From assembly GCF_003469185.1 (NCBI RefSeq), contig NZ_QSIL01000003.1, positions 1-64,000 of the forward strand: a stretch of 64,000 bases of DNA, in the 5' to 3' direction. Source of the DNA: Collinsella sp. AM34-10 (GTDB taxonomy: Bacteria > Actinomycetota > Coriobacteriia > Coriobacteriales > Coriobacteriaceae). Within the stretch, counting starts at the first letter, position 1; each line of letters opens with the position of its first letter. Under the pieces are notes generated by a model that saw nothing but the letters and a program-made list of their open reading frames with translations, was not told where the DNA came from and did no database searches. The translations under genes and the position numbers were made by a program. This document shows positions 50,407 through 59,248 of the stretch, in pieces.

Positions 50407-51837
50407 ATGGCTCTTTGGGGCGGTCGTTTTGAGGCGGGCGTGGCCGAGGTCACGCAGGAGTTTGGCGCGTCGTTGCCGGTTGACAAACATCTCTATAAGC
50501 AGGATATCGCCGGATCTAAGGCACATGCCAAGATGCTGGCGGCCCAGGGCATTATCAGCGCCGAGGACGAGCAGGCGATTGCCGAGGGCCTGACCGGAAT
50601 CGAACAGGATATCGATGCCGGCAACTTCACCTTTGATATCAACGACGAGGACATTCATATGTCCATCGAAAGCGAGCTGACGCGTCGTATCGGCGAGGCT
50701 GGCAAGCGCTTGCATACTGGGCGTTCGCGCAACGACCAGGTGGCGACCGATACGCGCCTGGGCGTCAAGGCGCTGGCCAAGGAGCTCATGGAGGCCAATC
50801 TTGAGCTGCGCCATGTGCTGGTGGATGCGGCCAAGAAGTACGACAAGGTGATTCTTCCGGGCTACACGCATATGCAGCACGCTCAGCCCGTGCTGCTCTC
50901 GCATCATCTGCTGGCGTATTCCTGGATGTTCGCGCGCGACTTTACGCGCCTGAAGGCCGCCTTTGATGCCGCCGACAACTGCCCGCTGGGTGCTGCCGCG
51001 CTTGCCGGTACGAGCTATCCGCTCGATCGCCAGATGACGGCTGCCGAACTTGGCTTTGCGGGCGTGATTCCCAACTCGCTCGATGCGGTTTCCGACCGTG
51101 ATTTCCTGCTCGATCTGCATTACGCCGGATCCGTCATGGCGATGCACCTGTCGCGTCTTTCCGAGGAGATCGTGCTGTGGTCGAGCTCCGAATTTGGCTT
51201 TATCACGCTTTCAGACTCCTACTCCACCGGCTCGTCCATCATGCCGCAGAAGAAGAATCCCGACTTTGCCGAGCTTATCCGCGGTAAGAGCGGTCGCGTG
51301 TACGGCAACCTGGTGCAGCTGCTGGTAACCATGAAGGGCCTGCCGCTCGCTTATAACAAGGACTTGCAGGAGGACAAGGAGGGCGCGCTCGATACCGCTC
51401 ACACGCTCATGCAGTGCCTGTCCGTTATGGCCGGAATGATTTCGACCTGGACCGTCAACGAGGATGCCATGGCGCGCGAGTGCGGCGTGGGGCACCTTGC
51501 CGCCACCGATGTTGCCGATTACCTGGCAAAGCGCGGTCTACCGTTCCGCGAGGCACATGCCGTGGTGGGGCACCTGGTCCTGATGTGTGAGAAGCGCGGC
51601 TGCAGCCTTGAGGACCTGCCGTTTGAGGTGTTCCAGGAGGCAAGCCCGCTCTTTGAGCGCGATATTACCGAGGCGCTCGATATCCCGTCGATTGTCGCCG
51701 CGCGCACGGCCGAGGGCGGTACCGCCCCTGCCGCCGTTGCCGTGCAGCTGCAGCGTGCCGAGGCACAGCTCGTGGCCGACGAGGGCGTGTTTGGATCGCT
51801 GACCAAGGTCGTCGAGATGGGCCACGGGATAAAGTAA
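50407..51837 (+). CDS. argH: Argininosuccinate lyase
   Basis: The 476-residue enzyme of the fumarase/aspartase superfamily starts ALWGGRFEAGVAEVTQEFG, has HTGRSRNDQVATDTRL near residue 107, TPGYTHMQHAQPV-like PGYTHMQHAQPVLLSH near 155, and the signature GSSIMPQKKNPDFAEL near 277, with the flexible catalytic Ser in it. It splits argininosuccinate into arginine and fumarate. GAAAGGGGACGG precedes the ATG. It ends with its own terminator, so argG, the small frame and argH may be one operon or two units. Confidence 0.96.
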   Translation: MALWGGRFEAGVAEVTQEFGASLPVDKHLYKQDIAGSKAHAKMLAAQGIISAEDEQAIAEGLTGIEQDIDAGNFTFDINDEDIHMSIESELTRRIGEAGKRLHTGRSRNDQVATDTRLGVKALAKELMEANLELRHVLVDAAKKYDKVILPGYTHMQHAQPVLLSHHLLAYSWMFARDFTRLKAAFDAADNCPLGAAALAGTSYPLDRQMTAAELGFAGVIPNSLDAVSDRDFLLDLHYAGSVMAMHLSRLSEEIVLWSSSEFGFITLSDSYSTGSSIMPQKKNPDFAELIRGKSGRVYGNLVQLLVTMKGLPLAYNKDLQEDKEGALDTAHTLMQCLSVMAGMISTWTVNEDAMARECGVGHLAATDVADYLAKRGLPFREAHAVVGHLVLMCEKRGCSLEDLPFEVFQEASPLFERDITEALDIPSIVAARTAEGGTAPAAVAVQLQRAEAQLVADEGVFGSLTKVVEMGHGIK

Positions 51838-52222
51838 GGGTTTGGCCGAAGCTGTTTTTGCCATTTATTGAGGAATCATTTTTTGCTTTACGGACGTCTG
51901 CTGATGTGAGCGTCCGTATTTTGTTGCTATGGGGGAGGGGCTTGTCGAGAAGTTCTGTAGGACCTTTGGGCAGGTTGTGAAGGGGGTACGTTCGCGGGCG
52001 GCAACCGACCGTCTGCTCTGCTCGATGCGGTTGATGGGCAGTCGGATGGTACTCTAATCGAGCTTCGAAACAGAAGTGACACATATGGAACGCTTTAATA
52101 AATTGCAACGTTTCAATAAACAGCTTTTTGTTTAACTGCAGCTAAAACTCTGTTACGATGCAGTCCAGGCGGGTGCCGGAATGGGACTTGGGCACGCGCG
52201 AACCTACTTGAAAGGCTACCTT
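51838..52222. other. 385-nt intergenic region: argH terminator, tandem repeat and ndk promoter region
   Basis: No gene is supported. It holds the argH terminator (51890-51921) and an A+T-rich tract from about 52060 with two 18-bp direct repeats (52089-52106 and 52107-52124, 14 of 18 identical), followed by TTGTTT (52128-52133) and TGTTAC (52151-52156) at 17-base spacing as a weak ndk promoter candidate. Confidence 0.55.
51890..51921 (+). terminator. Rho-independent terminator after argH
   Basis: ACGGACG (51890-51896) pairs with CGTCCGT (51911-51917), followed by ATTTTG. Confidence 0.75.
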
Positions 52223-52627
52223 ATGGCTATCGAGAAGACCTTCATCATGATTAAGCCCGACGCCGTGCGCGACCGCAAGATCGGCGAGATTGTTGCTCGC
52301 ATCGAGCGCAGCGGCCTTGTCATCGAGCGCATGGAGATGACCACGCTCGAGCGCGCTACCGTCGAGGAGCACTACGCCCATCTGGCCGACAAGCCCTTCT
52401 TTGGCGGTCTCTGCGACTTTATGACGAGCGGTCCGGTTGTCAAGATGGTTGTTTCCGGTCTCTCCGCTGTTGCTAAGATGCGCACCCTCATGGGCGCTAC
52501 TAATCCGCTTGACGCTGCTCCTGGTACCATCCGCGGCGACTTTGCCGTCGATGTCAACGCCAACGTGATCCACGGCTCCGACTGCCTGGAGAACGCCGAG
52601 ATTGAGATCAAGCGCTTCTTTGGCTAA
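52223..52627 (+). CDS. ndk: Nucleoside diphosphate kinase
   Basis: The 134-residue protein is the standard length. It starts EKTFIMIKPDAVRDRKIGEI, has RGDFAVD near residue 108, and the active-site His in NVIHGSDCLENAEIEIKRFF (His about 119). It equalises nucleoside di- and triphosphate pools by phospho-histidine transfer. The ATG follows GAAAGGCTACCTT. A strong terminator follows directly, so it is monocistronic. Confidence 0.96.
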   Translation: MAIEKTFIMIKPDAVRDRKIGEIVARIERSGLVIERMEMTTLERATVEEHYAHLADKPFFGGLCDFMTSGPVVKMVVSGLSAVAKMRTLMGATNPLDAAPGTIRGDFAVDVNANVIHGSDCLENAEIEIKRFFG

Positions 52628-52665
52628 ACCAGCTTTGACTCCTTAAAGCTGTTAGCGTGTGGCTT

Positions 52666-52702
52666 GGGCGCCGCGGAACTCCATCCGCGGCGCCCTTTTA
52701 TT
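52666..52702 (+). terminator. Rho-independent terminator of ndk
   Basis: GGGCGCCGCGGA (52666-52677) pairs perfectly with TCCGCGGCGCCC (52684-52695), followed by TTTTATT. Confidence 0.92.
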
Positions 52703-52715
52703 CCAAAATCTATGA

Positions 52716-52752
52716 AGGGGCCCGTTCGGTCATGAGTTCCGAGCGGGCCCCT
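52716..52752. terminator. Second hairpin between convergent ndk and rpiB
   Basis: AGGGGCCCG (52716-52724) pairs with CGGGCCCCT (52744-52752); TTCGG/TCCGA inside extends the stem. It lies just after rpiB on the minus strand and may terminate that gene. Confidence 0.6.
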
Positions 52753-52778
52753 GCTGTTAGCTTGTGGCACTGAGATGT

Positions 52779-53246
52779 TTAGGCCTCGTCGACGACCTTG
52801 AGGCCGCGCGTGTGGTCGATCTCGTTGAGGAGGTTAACGCGACGCTCGTGACGACCGCCCTCAAACTCGGCGTCGAGCCACTCGTCGACAATCATCTTGG
52901 CGAGCTCGGAGCCCACGACGCGGGCGCCAAAGGCGAGCACGTTGGTATTGTTGTGCATGCGGGAGAGCTTGGCGCTGAAGGGCTCGGAGCACACGACGGC
53001 GCGTACGCCCTCGACCTTGTTGGCAGCCAAGCTAATCCCGACACCGGTGCCACAGATGAGGATGCCCAGGTCGACGTCGCCGTTGGCAACGGCCTTACCC
53101 ACCTTGTAGCCGGCGATGGGGTAGTCAAAGCTCTCGGAGGTGTCGGTGCCAAAGTTCACGACCTCGCAGCCGCGCTCCTTCAGGTGCTCGGAAATGATGT
53201 TCTTGAGCTCGACGGCGGCGTGGTCGTTACCGATACCGATCTTCAT
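52779..53246 (-). CDS. rpiB: Ribose-5-phosphate isomerase B
   Basis: The protein (about 155 residues) starts MKIGIGNDHAAVELKNII, the RpiB/LacAB family N-terminus, and has the catalytic Cys in GILICGTGVGISLAANK near residue 68 and RMHNNTNVLAFGARVVG near 100. It interconverts ribose 5-phosphate and ribulose 5-phosphate. GAGGAACC precedes the ATG at 53246; the longer open frame to 53462 has no support. It is transcribed opposite to ndk and divergent from cyuA. Confidence 0.93.
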   Translation of the reverse strand: MKIGIGNDHAAVELKNIISEHLKERGCEVVNFGTDTSESFDYPIAGYKVGKAVANGDVDLGILICGTGVGISLAANKVEGVRAVVCSEPFSAKLSRMHNNTNVLAFGARVVGSELAKMIVDEWLDAEFEGGRHERRVNLLNEIDHTRGLKVVDEA

Positions 53247-53518
53247 GGATGGTTCCTCTCTGGTCTGTGCGGCGCAAATGCTAAAGGTGTTTACCGCGTT
53301 CGACTGCATGATAGCGCGACTTTTGCGTAAACGCTCGGGCGTTTTTTGGTCAAACGCTTTAGCATGCAACAAGACCGGCTTCTCATGAATGAATGCTGTC
53401 AGTTTGTGCTTGAGCGCCGTCCGCCGGAACCATGGTTGCGGTTTTTGATGCATTGTTATCAAATAAAGGAACTAACCATTCTTGAGAGCCCAGCCCGTTA
53501 TGCAAGCAGGAGATACCT

Positions 53519-54838
53519 ATGCCTACCGATTCCATCCGTGATGCCGCGTTTTGCGATGTTTTGAACCGCGAGCTTGTCTGCGCACTCGGCTGTACCGAGC
53601 CCATTGCCGTTGCCTATGCAGCAGCGCTGGCGAGCCAGACGCTCGGTTGCGAACCCGATCATATGGATGTCGCCTGCTCGGGCAACATCATCAAGAACGT
53701 CAAGAGCGTGACCGTGCCCAACTCGGGCGGTATGCACGGTATTGAAGCCGCGGCCGTGCTGGGTGCCGTGGGCGGCGACGCTAAGAGTGCTCTCGAGGTG
53801 CTCGAGAGCGTTGACGATGAAGACCGTGCTCGCGTGACCGAGCTCCTCGCCGACGCCGGCTACTGCGATGTGTCGCTTGTCGAGGGTGTGCCCAACCTCT
53901 ACATCAAGGTGACTGCGACGGCCGGGGGCCATACCGCGGTCGTCGAGATTACCGACCACCACACCAATGTCACGTGCCATACCCTCGACGGTATTCCGGT
54001 GTGCGGCAAGTCGGCGGGGGAGTGTGCCGCCTGCGCCGAGCGCGTCGTGGCCGAGCGGGCGGCAGATAACGCCGATACGCCCATGTCGATTGAGACCATC
54101 ATCGACTTTATCGAGGACGGTGACATTGAGGACGCCTGCGCTGCCGTTGAGCGTCAGATTGAGCTGAACGGTGCGATCAGTGCCGAGGGCCTGGCGCACG
54201 CTTGGGGCGCCGAGGTTGGCCGTACGCTGTTGGGCGCTCGTGCCGATGACGTCGCCTGCCGTGCCCGTGCCCGTGCAGCCGCCGGGTCCGACGCCCGCAT
54301 GAACGGCTGCGCGCTGCCGGTCGCCATCGTGTGCGGCTCGGGCAATCAGGGCATTACCTGCGCGCTGCCTGTTATGGAGTATGCCGAGTATTTGCGCTGC
54401 GACCATGATCGCCTGGTTCGCGCCGTGATGCTGTCCGATCTGATCGCCGTGCATATCAAGAGCTATATTGGTGCGCTCTCGGCGTTTTGCGGTGCTATTT
54501 GCGCCGCATGCGGTGCCGGTGCCGCGATTACCTGGCTGTGCGGTGGCACGCGTGAGCAGATTGGCGCGACGGTCTCGAACACGCTCGGCAACGTGGGCGG
54601 CATCGTGTGCGATGGCGCCAAGGCGAGTTGCGCGGCTAAGATTTCGGCAGCCGTGGACGCTGCGATTCTGGGCCACGATATGGCTATGCAGGGCCGTGGC
54701 TTCCGTGCCGGCGAGGGCCTGATCCAGGATACCGTCGAGCAGACGATCGCCAGCATGGGCTACGTGGGCCGTGTGGGTATGAAGGATACCGACGTCGAGA
54801 TCCTCAACATCATGATCGGCAAAACCCAGGTCTGTTAA
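53519..54838 (+). CDS. L-cysteine desulfidase family protein (UPF0597, CyuA-like)
   Basis: The 439-residue protein belongs to the UPF0597/CyuA group related to the alpha subunit of iron-sulfur serine dehydratases. Likely cluster or substrate residues are in ALGCTEPIAVAYA near residue 23, ACSGNIIKNVKSV near 56, CGSGNQGI near 275 and the Cys-rich FCGAICAACGAGAA near 320. Members degrade L-cysteine to pyruvate, ammonia and sulfide under anaerobic conditions. GCAGGAGATACCT precedes the ATG. Its stop overlaps the 3' end of the convergent HAD gene by four bases. Confidence 0.88.
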   Translation: MPTDSIRDAAFCDVLNRELVCALGCTEPIAVAYAAALASQTLGCEPDHMDVACSGNIIKNVKSVTVPNSGGMHGIEAAAVLGAVGGDAKSALEVLESVDDEDRARVTELLADAGYCDVSLVEGVPNLYIKVTATAGGHTAVVEITDHHTNVTCHTLDGIPVCGKSAGECAACAERVVAERAADNADTPMSIETIIDFIEDGDIEDACAAVERQIELNGAISAEGLAHAWGAEVGRTLLGARADDVACRARARAAAGSDARMNGCALPVAIVCGSGNQGITCALPVMEYAEYLRCDHDRLVRAVMLSDLIAVHIKSYIGALSAFCGAICAACGAGAAITWLCGGTREQIGATVSNTLGNVGGIVCDGAKASCAAKISAAVDAAILGHDMAMQGRGFRAGEGLIQDTVEQTIASMGYVGRVGMKDTDVEILNIMIGKTQVC

Positions 54839-55593
54839 GACAGTTCGTCGGCTACTTGGTGTTCGTAGAAGGCTTCTACTACGGCGTTGAAATCGCGGGC
54901 GAAGTCTTCCATGGTTCCGTGCCAGGTGGCTCGGCCGGGTTTTCCCTGGCCAACATAGGCAGTTTGAATGCCGCAGGCGGGGCTAGGGAAGTCGCGCTTG
55001 GGATCGTTGCCCACCATAAGGACCTCGTGTGGGTCGAGTCCCATCACCTGAAGCTGCTCGAGATAGTAGGTGGCATCGGGCTTGCAGCGGGTGGTGTTTC
55101 CCATGTGCGTGACGAGCTCAAAGGGGGCGTCGGCCAGGTCGCCCCAACCCATGCGGCACTCGATGGCCCCCTGGGGAAAGCTGGGGTTGGTAAAGAGCGC
55201 GCAGCGCAGTCCTGCGTCCTGTACGGCCTGGAGAGCGGCGTGTGCGCCCGGCATGGCGTGGGCGTTGATGACATCGTCGTTCTTGTACGGAAGCACTTCG
55301 CGGTCGTAGTAGGTAAACGCCTCGTAGATGAGGGGATCGGAGAGGCAGATGCCGCATCGGCGCTCGACCTCGGTGCGGTAAAATTCAAGATTGGTGCGGT
55401 TGTCCGTGCCGCTTCGGCGGTTGGCGTTGAGGTCGACCAGAATGGTGCCGAGGCGCGCCATCGTGCCACCGCGGCTGCGGCGTCCGATATCCGCGAGCAT
55501 CGACGAGACATCCTTAAAATAGCGAAGGATGAACGCGTTGAGGTTGATGCTAAGAAGCGTCTCGTCCATATCGAAAACGACTGCTTTGAGCAC
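54835..55593 (-). CDS. HAD-superfamily hydrolase
   Basis: The 252-residue protein has HAD motif I AVVFDMDETLLSINLNAF near the N-terminus, motif II in CALFTNPSFPQGA near residue 125, a Lys in RCKPDATYY near 160, and motif IV MVGNDPKRDFPSP near 185. The helical C1-type cap (about 20-110) suggests a small-molecule phosphatase. The substrate is unknown. It converges on cyuA with a four-base overlap at the 3' ends, leaving no room for separate terminators. Confidence 0.85.
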   Translation of the reverse strand: MLKAVVFDMDETLLSINLNAFILRYFKDVSSMLADIGRRSRGGTMARLGTILVDLNANRRSGTDNRTNLEFYRTEVERRCGICLSDPLIYEAFTYYDREVLPYKNDDVINAHAMPGAHAALQAVQDAGLRCALFTNPSFPQGAIECRMGWGDLADAPFELVTHMGNTTRCKPDATYYLEQLQVMGLDPHEVLMVGNDPKRDFPSPACGIQTAYVGQGKPGRATWHGTMEDFARDFNAVVEAFYEHQVADELS

Positions 55594-55907
55594 GCGGGCA
55601 CCTTTCTCGATAAATCGTTCCAGAATCGTTGCTCCGGATACTTTACCCCAAAGCCGTATGCCTAACTGCCTATCGTCAACTTATGGGGACGGTCGTCCAC
55701 AAGATTGCGAAAAAGTCTCCATACGAGTAAAAAATCGCAGTTCACGCTTGAAATCGAAATGATTTCCCCGTAACCTATACGAACGTGATTGCATAAGCGT
55801 CACATTAGTATCTGTCGGCTCCCGAGTGTTCCTAAACGTTGTGTGCTTGTCGCACCCTTCTGTAGGTCCTAGCAATCGGGGCCCCGTAGTTCGAAAGGGG
55901 TCCACCT
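55594..55907 (+). promoter_or_regulatory. 314-nt region upstream of rpsA
   Basis: A+T-rich stretch from about 55660 to 55830 with no gene. TTGAAA (55748-55753) with TAACCT (55771-55776) at 17-base spacing, or CTATAC slightly downstream, are promoter candidates for rpsA. Nothing else was recognised. A long leader (over 120 bases) is possible, which would fit autoregulation of S1, but no structure was identified. Confidence 0.35.
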
Positions 55908-57074
55908 TTGAGTGAGATTCAGAACTCGTCCATTTTCTCTCTTGACGATGTCAACGAGGAGGAGATGAACAACCTCATCGACGGTACGATTACCGACTTT
56001 GATGAGGGCGATCTCGTTAACGGCACTGTCGTTAAGATCGAGCATGACGAGGTGCTCGTTGACATCGGATTCAAGTCCGAGGGCGTTATCCCGGTCCGCG
56101 AGCTGTCCATCCGCAAGGACGCTAACCCTGCAGACATCGTTGCACTCGGTGATCCCATCGAGGCTCTGGTTCTCCAGAAGGAGGACAAGGATGGTCGTCT
56201 GGTACTGTCCAAGAAGCGTGCCGAGTACGAGCGTGCTTGGAACCGCATCGAGGAGAAGTTCAACTCCGGCGAGAACGTCGAGGGCGAGGTTATCGAAGTT
56301 GTCAAGGGCGGCCTGATCCTCGACATCGGCCTGCGTGGCTTCCTGCCCGCTTCCCTCGTCGACCTCCGTCGCGTCAAGGACCTCACCTCCTACATGGGCA
56401 CCCGCATCGAGGCCCGCGTCATCGAGATGGACCGCAACCGCAACAACGTCGTCCTCTCCCGTCGCGTCGTGCTCGAGGAGTCCCGTAAGGCTGAGCGCTC
56501 CGAGATCCTGTCCAAGCTCAAGTCTGGTATGCGTCTCCAGGGCACCGTTTCCTCCATCGTCGACTTCGGCGCCTTCGTCGACCTCGGCGGTATCGACGGC
56601 CTCATCCACATCTCCGAGCTCTCCTGGAACCACGTCAACCATCCTTCCGAGGTTGTCAAGGTCGGCCAGGAGGTCGAGGTCGAGGTTCTCGACGTCGATC
56701 TCAACCGCGAGCGCATCTCCCTGGGTCTCAAGCAGACCACCGAGGATCCGTGGCGCGCACTGGTCAAGAAGTACCCCGTCGGCGCCATCGTCGAGGGCAC
56801 TGTGACCAAGCTTGTCCCGTTCGGCGCTTTCGTCGACCTGGGCGAGGGCATCGAGGGCCTGGTGCACATCTCCGAGATGGCCAACAAGCACGTCGATCAG
56901 CCTTCTCAGGTCACCCATGTGGGCGACAAGGTTCAGGTCAAGGTCATGGAGATCGACCTCGACCGTCGTCGTATCTCCCTGTCCATGAAGTCTGCTGCTG
57001 AGACTCTGGGCGTCGAGATCGAGGTTACCCCGCTGCCTTCCGAGAAGAAGGACGAGGAGACCGACGCCGAGTAA
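55908..57074 (+). CDS. rpsA: 30S ribosomal protein S1
   Basis: The 388-residue protein has four S1 RNA-binding domains starting at about 28 (GTVVKIEHDEVLVDIGFKSEG, first part), 115 (GEVIEVVKGGLILDIGLRGF), 200 (GTVSSIVDFGAFVDLGGIDG) and 285 (GTVTKLVPFGAFVDLGEGIEG), each about 70-85 residues, with GLIHISELSW and GLVHISEMA strand motifs. Gram-positive S1 proteins typically have four domains, against six in E. coli. It aids mRNA binding to the 30S subunit. The start is TTG at 55908, spaced eight bases from AAAGGGG. A strong terminator follows. Confidence 0.94.
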   Translation: MSEIQNSSIFSLDDVNEEEMNNLIDGTITDFDEGDLVNGTVVKIEHDEVLVDIGFKSEGVIPVRELSIRKDANPADIVALGDPIEALVLQKEDKDGRLVLSKKRAEYERAWNRIEEKFNSGENVEGEVIEVVKGGLILDIGLRGFLPASLVDLRRVKDLTSYMGTRIEARVIEMDRNRNNVVLSRRVVLEESRKAERSEILSKLKSGMRLQGTVSSIVDFGAFVDLGGIDGLIHISELSWNHVNHPSEVVKVGQEVEVEVLDVDLNRERISLGLKQTTEDPWRALVKKYPVGAIVEGTVTKLVPFGAFVDLGEGIEGLVHISEMANKHVDQPSQVTHVGDKVQVKVMEIDLDRRRISLSMKSAAETLGVEIEVTPLPSEKKDEETDAE

Positions 57075-57397
57075 ATCGGTTTGACGATCACTTGTTTAAG
57101 GGATCCGTCCGTAATGGACGGATCCCTTTTTGCATTTGGCGCCGAGATGCGCAATGCTGCCGGGCTGTCCACAGGCTATTGGGTTGTCGGTGCATGAAAA
57201 ATGCCGACATCCCGCCTCGGGGAGGAGGCGGGAACACACCGAGTAGACGGAGGGGTGCGGAGCGCGGTCGCGTCTCGACTGACGACGTTGCCCATCGACA
57301 GGACCATTGTAACGCATGGCGGTTCTTGGTTTATCGTGTCGAACGCTTGTGTTGTGCCATTGCCTGCGGCAACGGTGTGCTACACTCTTGCACTGCT
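57075..57397. other. 323-nt region between rpsA and rnpB
   Basis: No gene is supported. After the rpsA terminator there are two adjacent hairpins: TCGG-GCAT/ATGC-CGA (about 57188-57207) and CCCGCCTC/GAGGCGGG (57211-57218 with 57225-57232). The 3' end contains a TACACT box (57381-57386), probably the -10 of rnpB; a -35 is not clear (TTGCCT lies 15 bases upstream). Confidence 0.55.
57098..57131 (+). terminator. Rho-independent terminator of rpsA
   Basis: AAGGGATCCGTCC (57098-57110) pairs perfectly with GGACGGATCCCTT (57116-57128), followed by more T residues. Confidence 0.93.
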
Positions 57398-57754
57398 GAG
57401 TGGGCCAGACGGTCGCGCGATGTGCTGCTTGCAACACGCGTGAGGAAAGTCCGGGCTCCAGAGGGCGGGATGCCGGCTAACGGCCGGGCGGAGTGATCCG
57501 ACGGAAAGCGCCGCAGAAAAGAAGACTCCCACCTGCGCCGCAAGGCGTAAAGGGAAAAGCTGAAACGGTGGTGTAAGAGACCACCAGCGTCGTGGCAACA
57601 CGGCGGCTTGGCAAGCCCCATCCGGAGCAAGCGCGAATAGGAACGCTATGGACCGGCCCGGTCCGCGTTCGGGTAGCGTGCGTGGAGCTGCACGGTAACG
57701 TGCAGACAAGATAAATGACCGTTCACGACAGAACCCGGCTTATAGGCCCACTTG
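57398..57754 (+). ncRNA. rnpB: RNase P RNA (bacterial type A)
   Basis: The ~357-nt RNA shows the conserved core: GAGGAAAGTCCGGGCTCC (CR-I, 57442-57459), CGGGCGGAGTGATCCGACGG after it, AGAGACCACCAGCG, GGCAAGCCCCATCCGGAGCA, and the 3' core ACAGAACCCGGCTTA (about 57728-57742). The ends pair as helix P1: AGTGGGCC (57399-57406) with GGCCCACTT (57745-57753). It is the ribozyme that matures tRNA 5' ends. A structured repeat element begins only ten bases after its 3' end. Confidence 0.95.
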
Positions 57755-57762
57755 GCAACTAT

Positions 57763-57880
57763 GTTGACGCTGCGAACCCGTCAGCGCGGCAATCTGCCTT
57801 TCAAGCCTTCGGGCATGACCATAAGGTCAATGCCCTTGTCTTTCAAGGCACCTTGCTCGCGCTGACGGGTTCTCGCTGTT
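57763..57880 (+). repeat. Structured repeat element, copy B
   Basis: Same element as at 2945-3060. Outer stem is a perfect 15 bp (57774-57788 with 57858-57872), middle stem TGCCTT (57795-57800) with AAGGCA (57845-57850), and inner stem GGGCAT-GACC with GGTC-ATGCCC around ATAA. Relative to copy A the paired bases covary (GAG/CTC versus GCG/CGC; GACGT versus GCCTT; GGCC versus GACC/GGTC). Confidence 0.78.
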
Positions 57881-57984
57881 GGTGACGGTATCATTGGCGT
57901 TTCCGTTCTATTTACCGAGGTTATCGGTACGGCCTTTGCCGTATTATTGAGGCTGTTTGTTGCTTTGCTTGTTGTTGAGGGGCT

Positions 57985-58623
57985 TTGTTGGACAGCTATT
58001 TTACTCTGCAGTCGAATATTGAGGCTTCGGGCGAGTTTGTGGACCGCAAGAGCCGGTTTATTGCCCAGCTTGTCCATATTGAGTCCGAGGATGAGGCGAA
58101 TGCCTTTATCGAGATGGTTCGCAAGCGTCATTACGACGCTCGGCACAATGTTCCCGCGTGGATTTTGGTCGATGGACGCGAGCGCCAGAGCGATGACGGT
58201 GAGCCGAGCCGCACGAGCGGTATGCCGACGCTCGAGGTGTTGCGCGGCGCAGAGCTCAAAAATGTTTGCTGTGTGGTGACGCGCTATTTTGGCGGCACAC
58301 TATTGGGGCCTGGCGGCTTGGTGCGCGCCTATACCGCGGCGACGCAGGCGGCGGTGGCTGCGGCTCAGGAGGCCGGGCAGATCGTTGAGATGACAAGCGT
58401 CGTGCCGGTTGACGTGCATGTGGCCTATCCGCAGTATGAGCAGGTGCTTCGTTTGGCGCAGGATTTGGGTGCCAAGGTTTTGGATACCGATTACGCGGAT
58501 GCCGTGACACTTCACTTGGTGTTTAAGGCGGGGGAGCAGGAGCTATTTTGCGCCAAGATGCGCGAGCTTATGGCGGGGCGCGAGGAGATCGAGGTCGGCG
58601 CTCCCGAATTTGCCGAGTTCTAA
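57985..58623 (+). CDS. YigZ/IMPACT family protein
   Basis: The 212-residue protein has the two-domain YigZ layout: an N-terminal UPF0029 domain with KSRFIAQLVHIESEDEANAF near residue 22, HNVPAWILVDG near 58, DDGEPSRTSGMPTLEVL near 75 and the highly conserved TRYFGGTLLGPGGLVRAY (near 105), then a C-terminal ferredoxin-like DUF1949 domain. Its function in bacteria is not settled; eukaryotic IMPACT regulates translation. It starts at TTG 57985 or 57988, close behind GAGGGG. The structured repeat copy B lies about 100 bases upstream. Confidence 0.9.
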   Translation: MLDSYFTLQSNIEASGEFVDRKSRFIAQLVHIESEDEANAFIEMVRKRHYDARHNVPAWILVDGRERQSDDGEPSRTSGMPTLEVLRGAELKNVCCVVTRYFGGTLLGPGGLVRAYTAATQAAVAAAQEAGQIVEMTSVVPVDVHVAYPQYEQVLRLAQDLGAKVLDTDYADAVTLHLVFKAGEQELFCAKMRELMAGREEIEVGAPEFAEF

Positions 58624-58690
58624 TGGCGACGGCCGGCGTGCTTTTGGATGGATCCCAAGCGCGCCGGCCGTCGTTTTCTGTTGCTGCCGT

Positions 58691-59137
58691 TTACTCGGCG
58701 AGCTGCTTTAGCACATCGCAGGCGATCTCGACGGCATCGTCGATGCAACCAGGGCAGCTGCGGAGCGGACCCTTATCCGATCCGACGCCCTTGAGCGTGC
58801 CGCAGACGGTCGTTGTGTTCTTCGTTTTAAAACGCTTGGCGATTTCGCGCGACAGCTTGTAGGTCTGGCCCTTGGTCTTGGGGTTTTCCATGCCGTCGCT
58901 CATTACAAAACCCATGATGGCCACGGCGCCCGAGATGGCGCCGCAGGTTTCGGTCATGCCGCCCATGCCGGCGCCAAAGCCCTCGGTGAGGGTAAAGGCG
59001 ACCTGGGGGTCGAGTCCGACGGCAGGTGCGAGCGTGCAGGCGACGGCCTGGGCGCAGTTGAAGCCACGGGCATGGTATTCGGCAGCCTGAGCCTGACAGG
59101 CGGTGATGTCGAGCTGGGCCGTATCGATTTGCTTCAT
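58691..59137 (-). CDS. C_GCAxxG_C_C family redox-type protein
   Basis: The protein (about 148 residues) contains the Cys pattern of this family: ARGFNCAQAVACTLA near residue 20, GMGGMTETCGAISGAVAIMG near 57, TVCGTLKG near 112 and SCPGCIDDAVEIACDVL at the end. These Cys are thought to bind a metal or Fe-S centre; the function is unknown, and members are common in strict anaerobes. AAGGAG precedes the ATG at 59137. It is divergent from metY. Confidence 0.85.
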   Translation of the reverse strand: MKQIDTAQLDITACQAQAAEYHARGFNCAQAVACTLAPAVGLDPQVAFTLTEGFGAGMGGMTETCGAISGAVAIMGFVMSDGMENPKTKGQTYKLSREIAKRFKTKNTTTVCGTLKGVGSDKGPLRSCPGCIDDAVEIACDVLKQLAE

Positions 59138-59248
59138 CGTTGTCTCCTTAGTCACGGTGTACCCGCCTATGGTACCCATGACGGTGCGTGTAATCATCGA
59201 GAGCTTCATGGATGCCTCATTTTTATCTATCGAGCAAATGCCCAAGGC

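Noticed and set aside
52085..52135. 16-codon frame MERFNKLQRFNKQLFV before ndk as a leader peptide
   Set aside because: No ribosome binding site, no bias for a single amino acid and no terminator after it; better seen as tandem DNA repeats.
57092..57630. Protein-coding frames overlapping rnpB
   Set aside because: The region contains the conserved RNase P RNA core and helix P1 pairing; the frames have no support.
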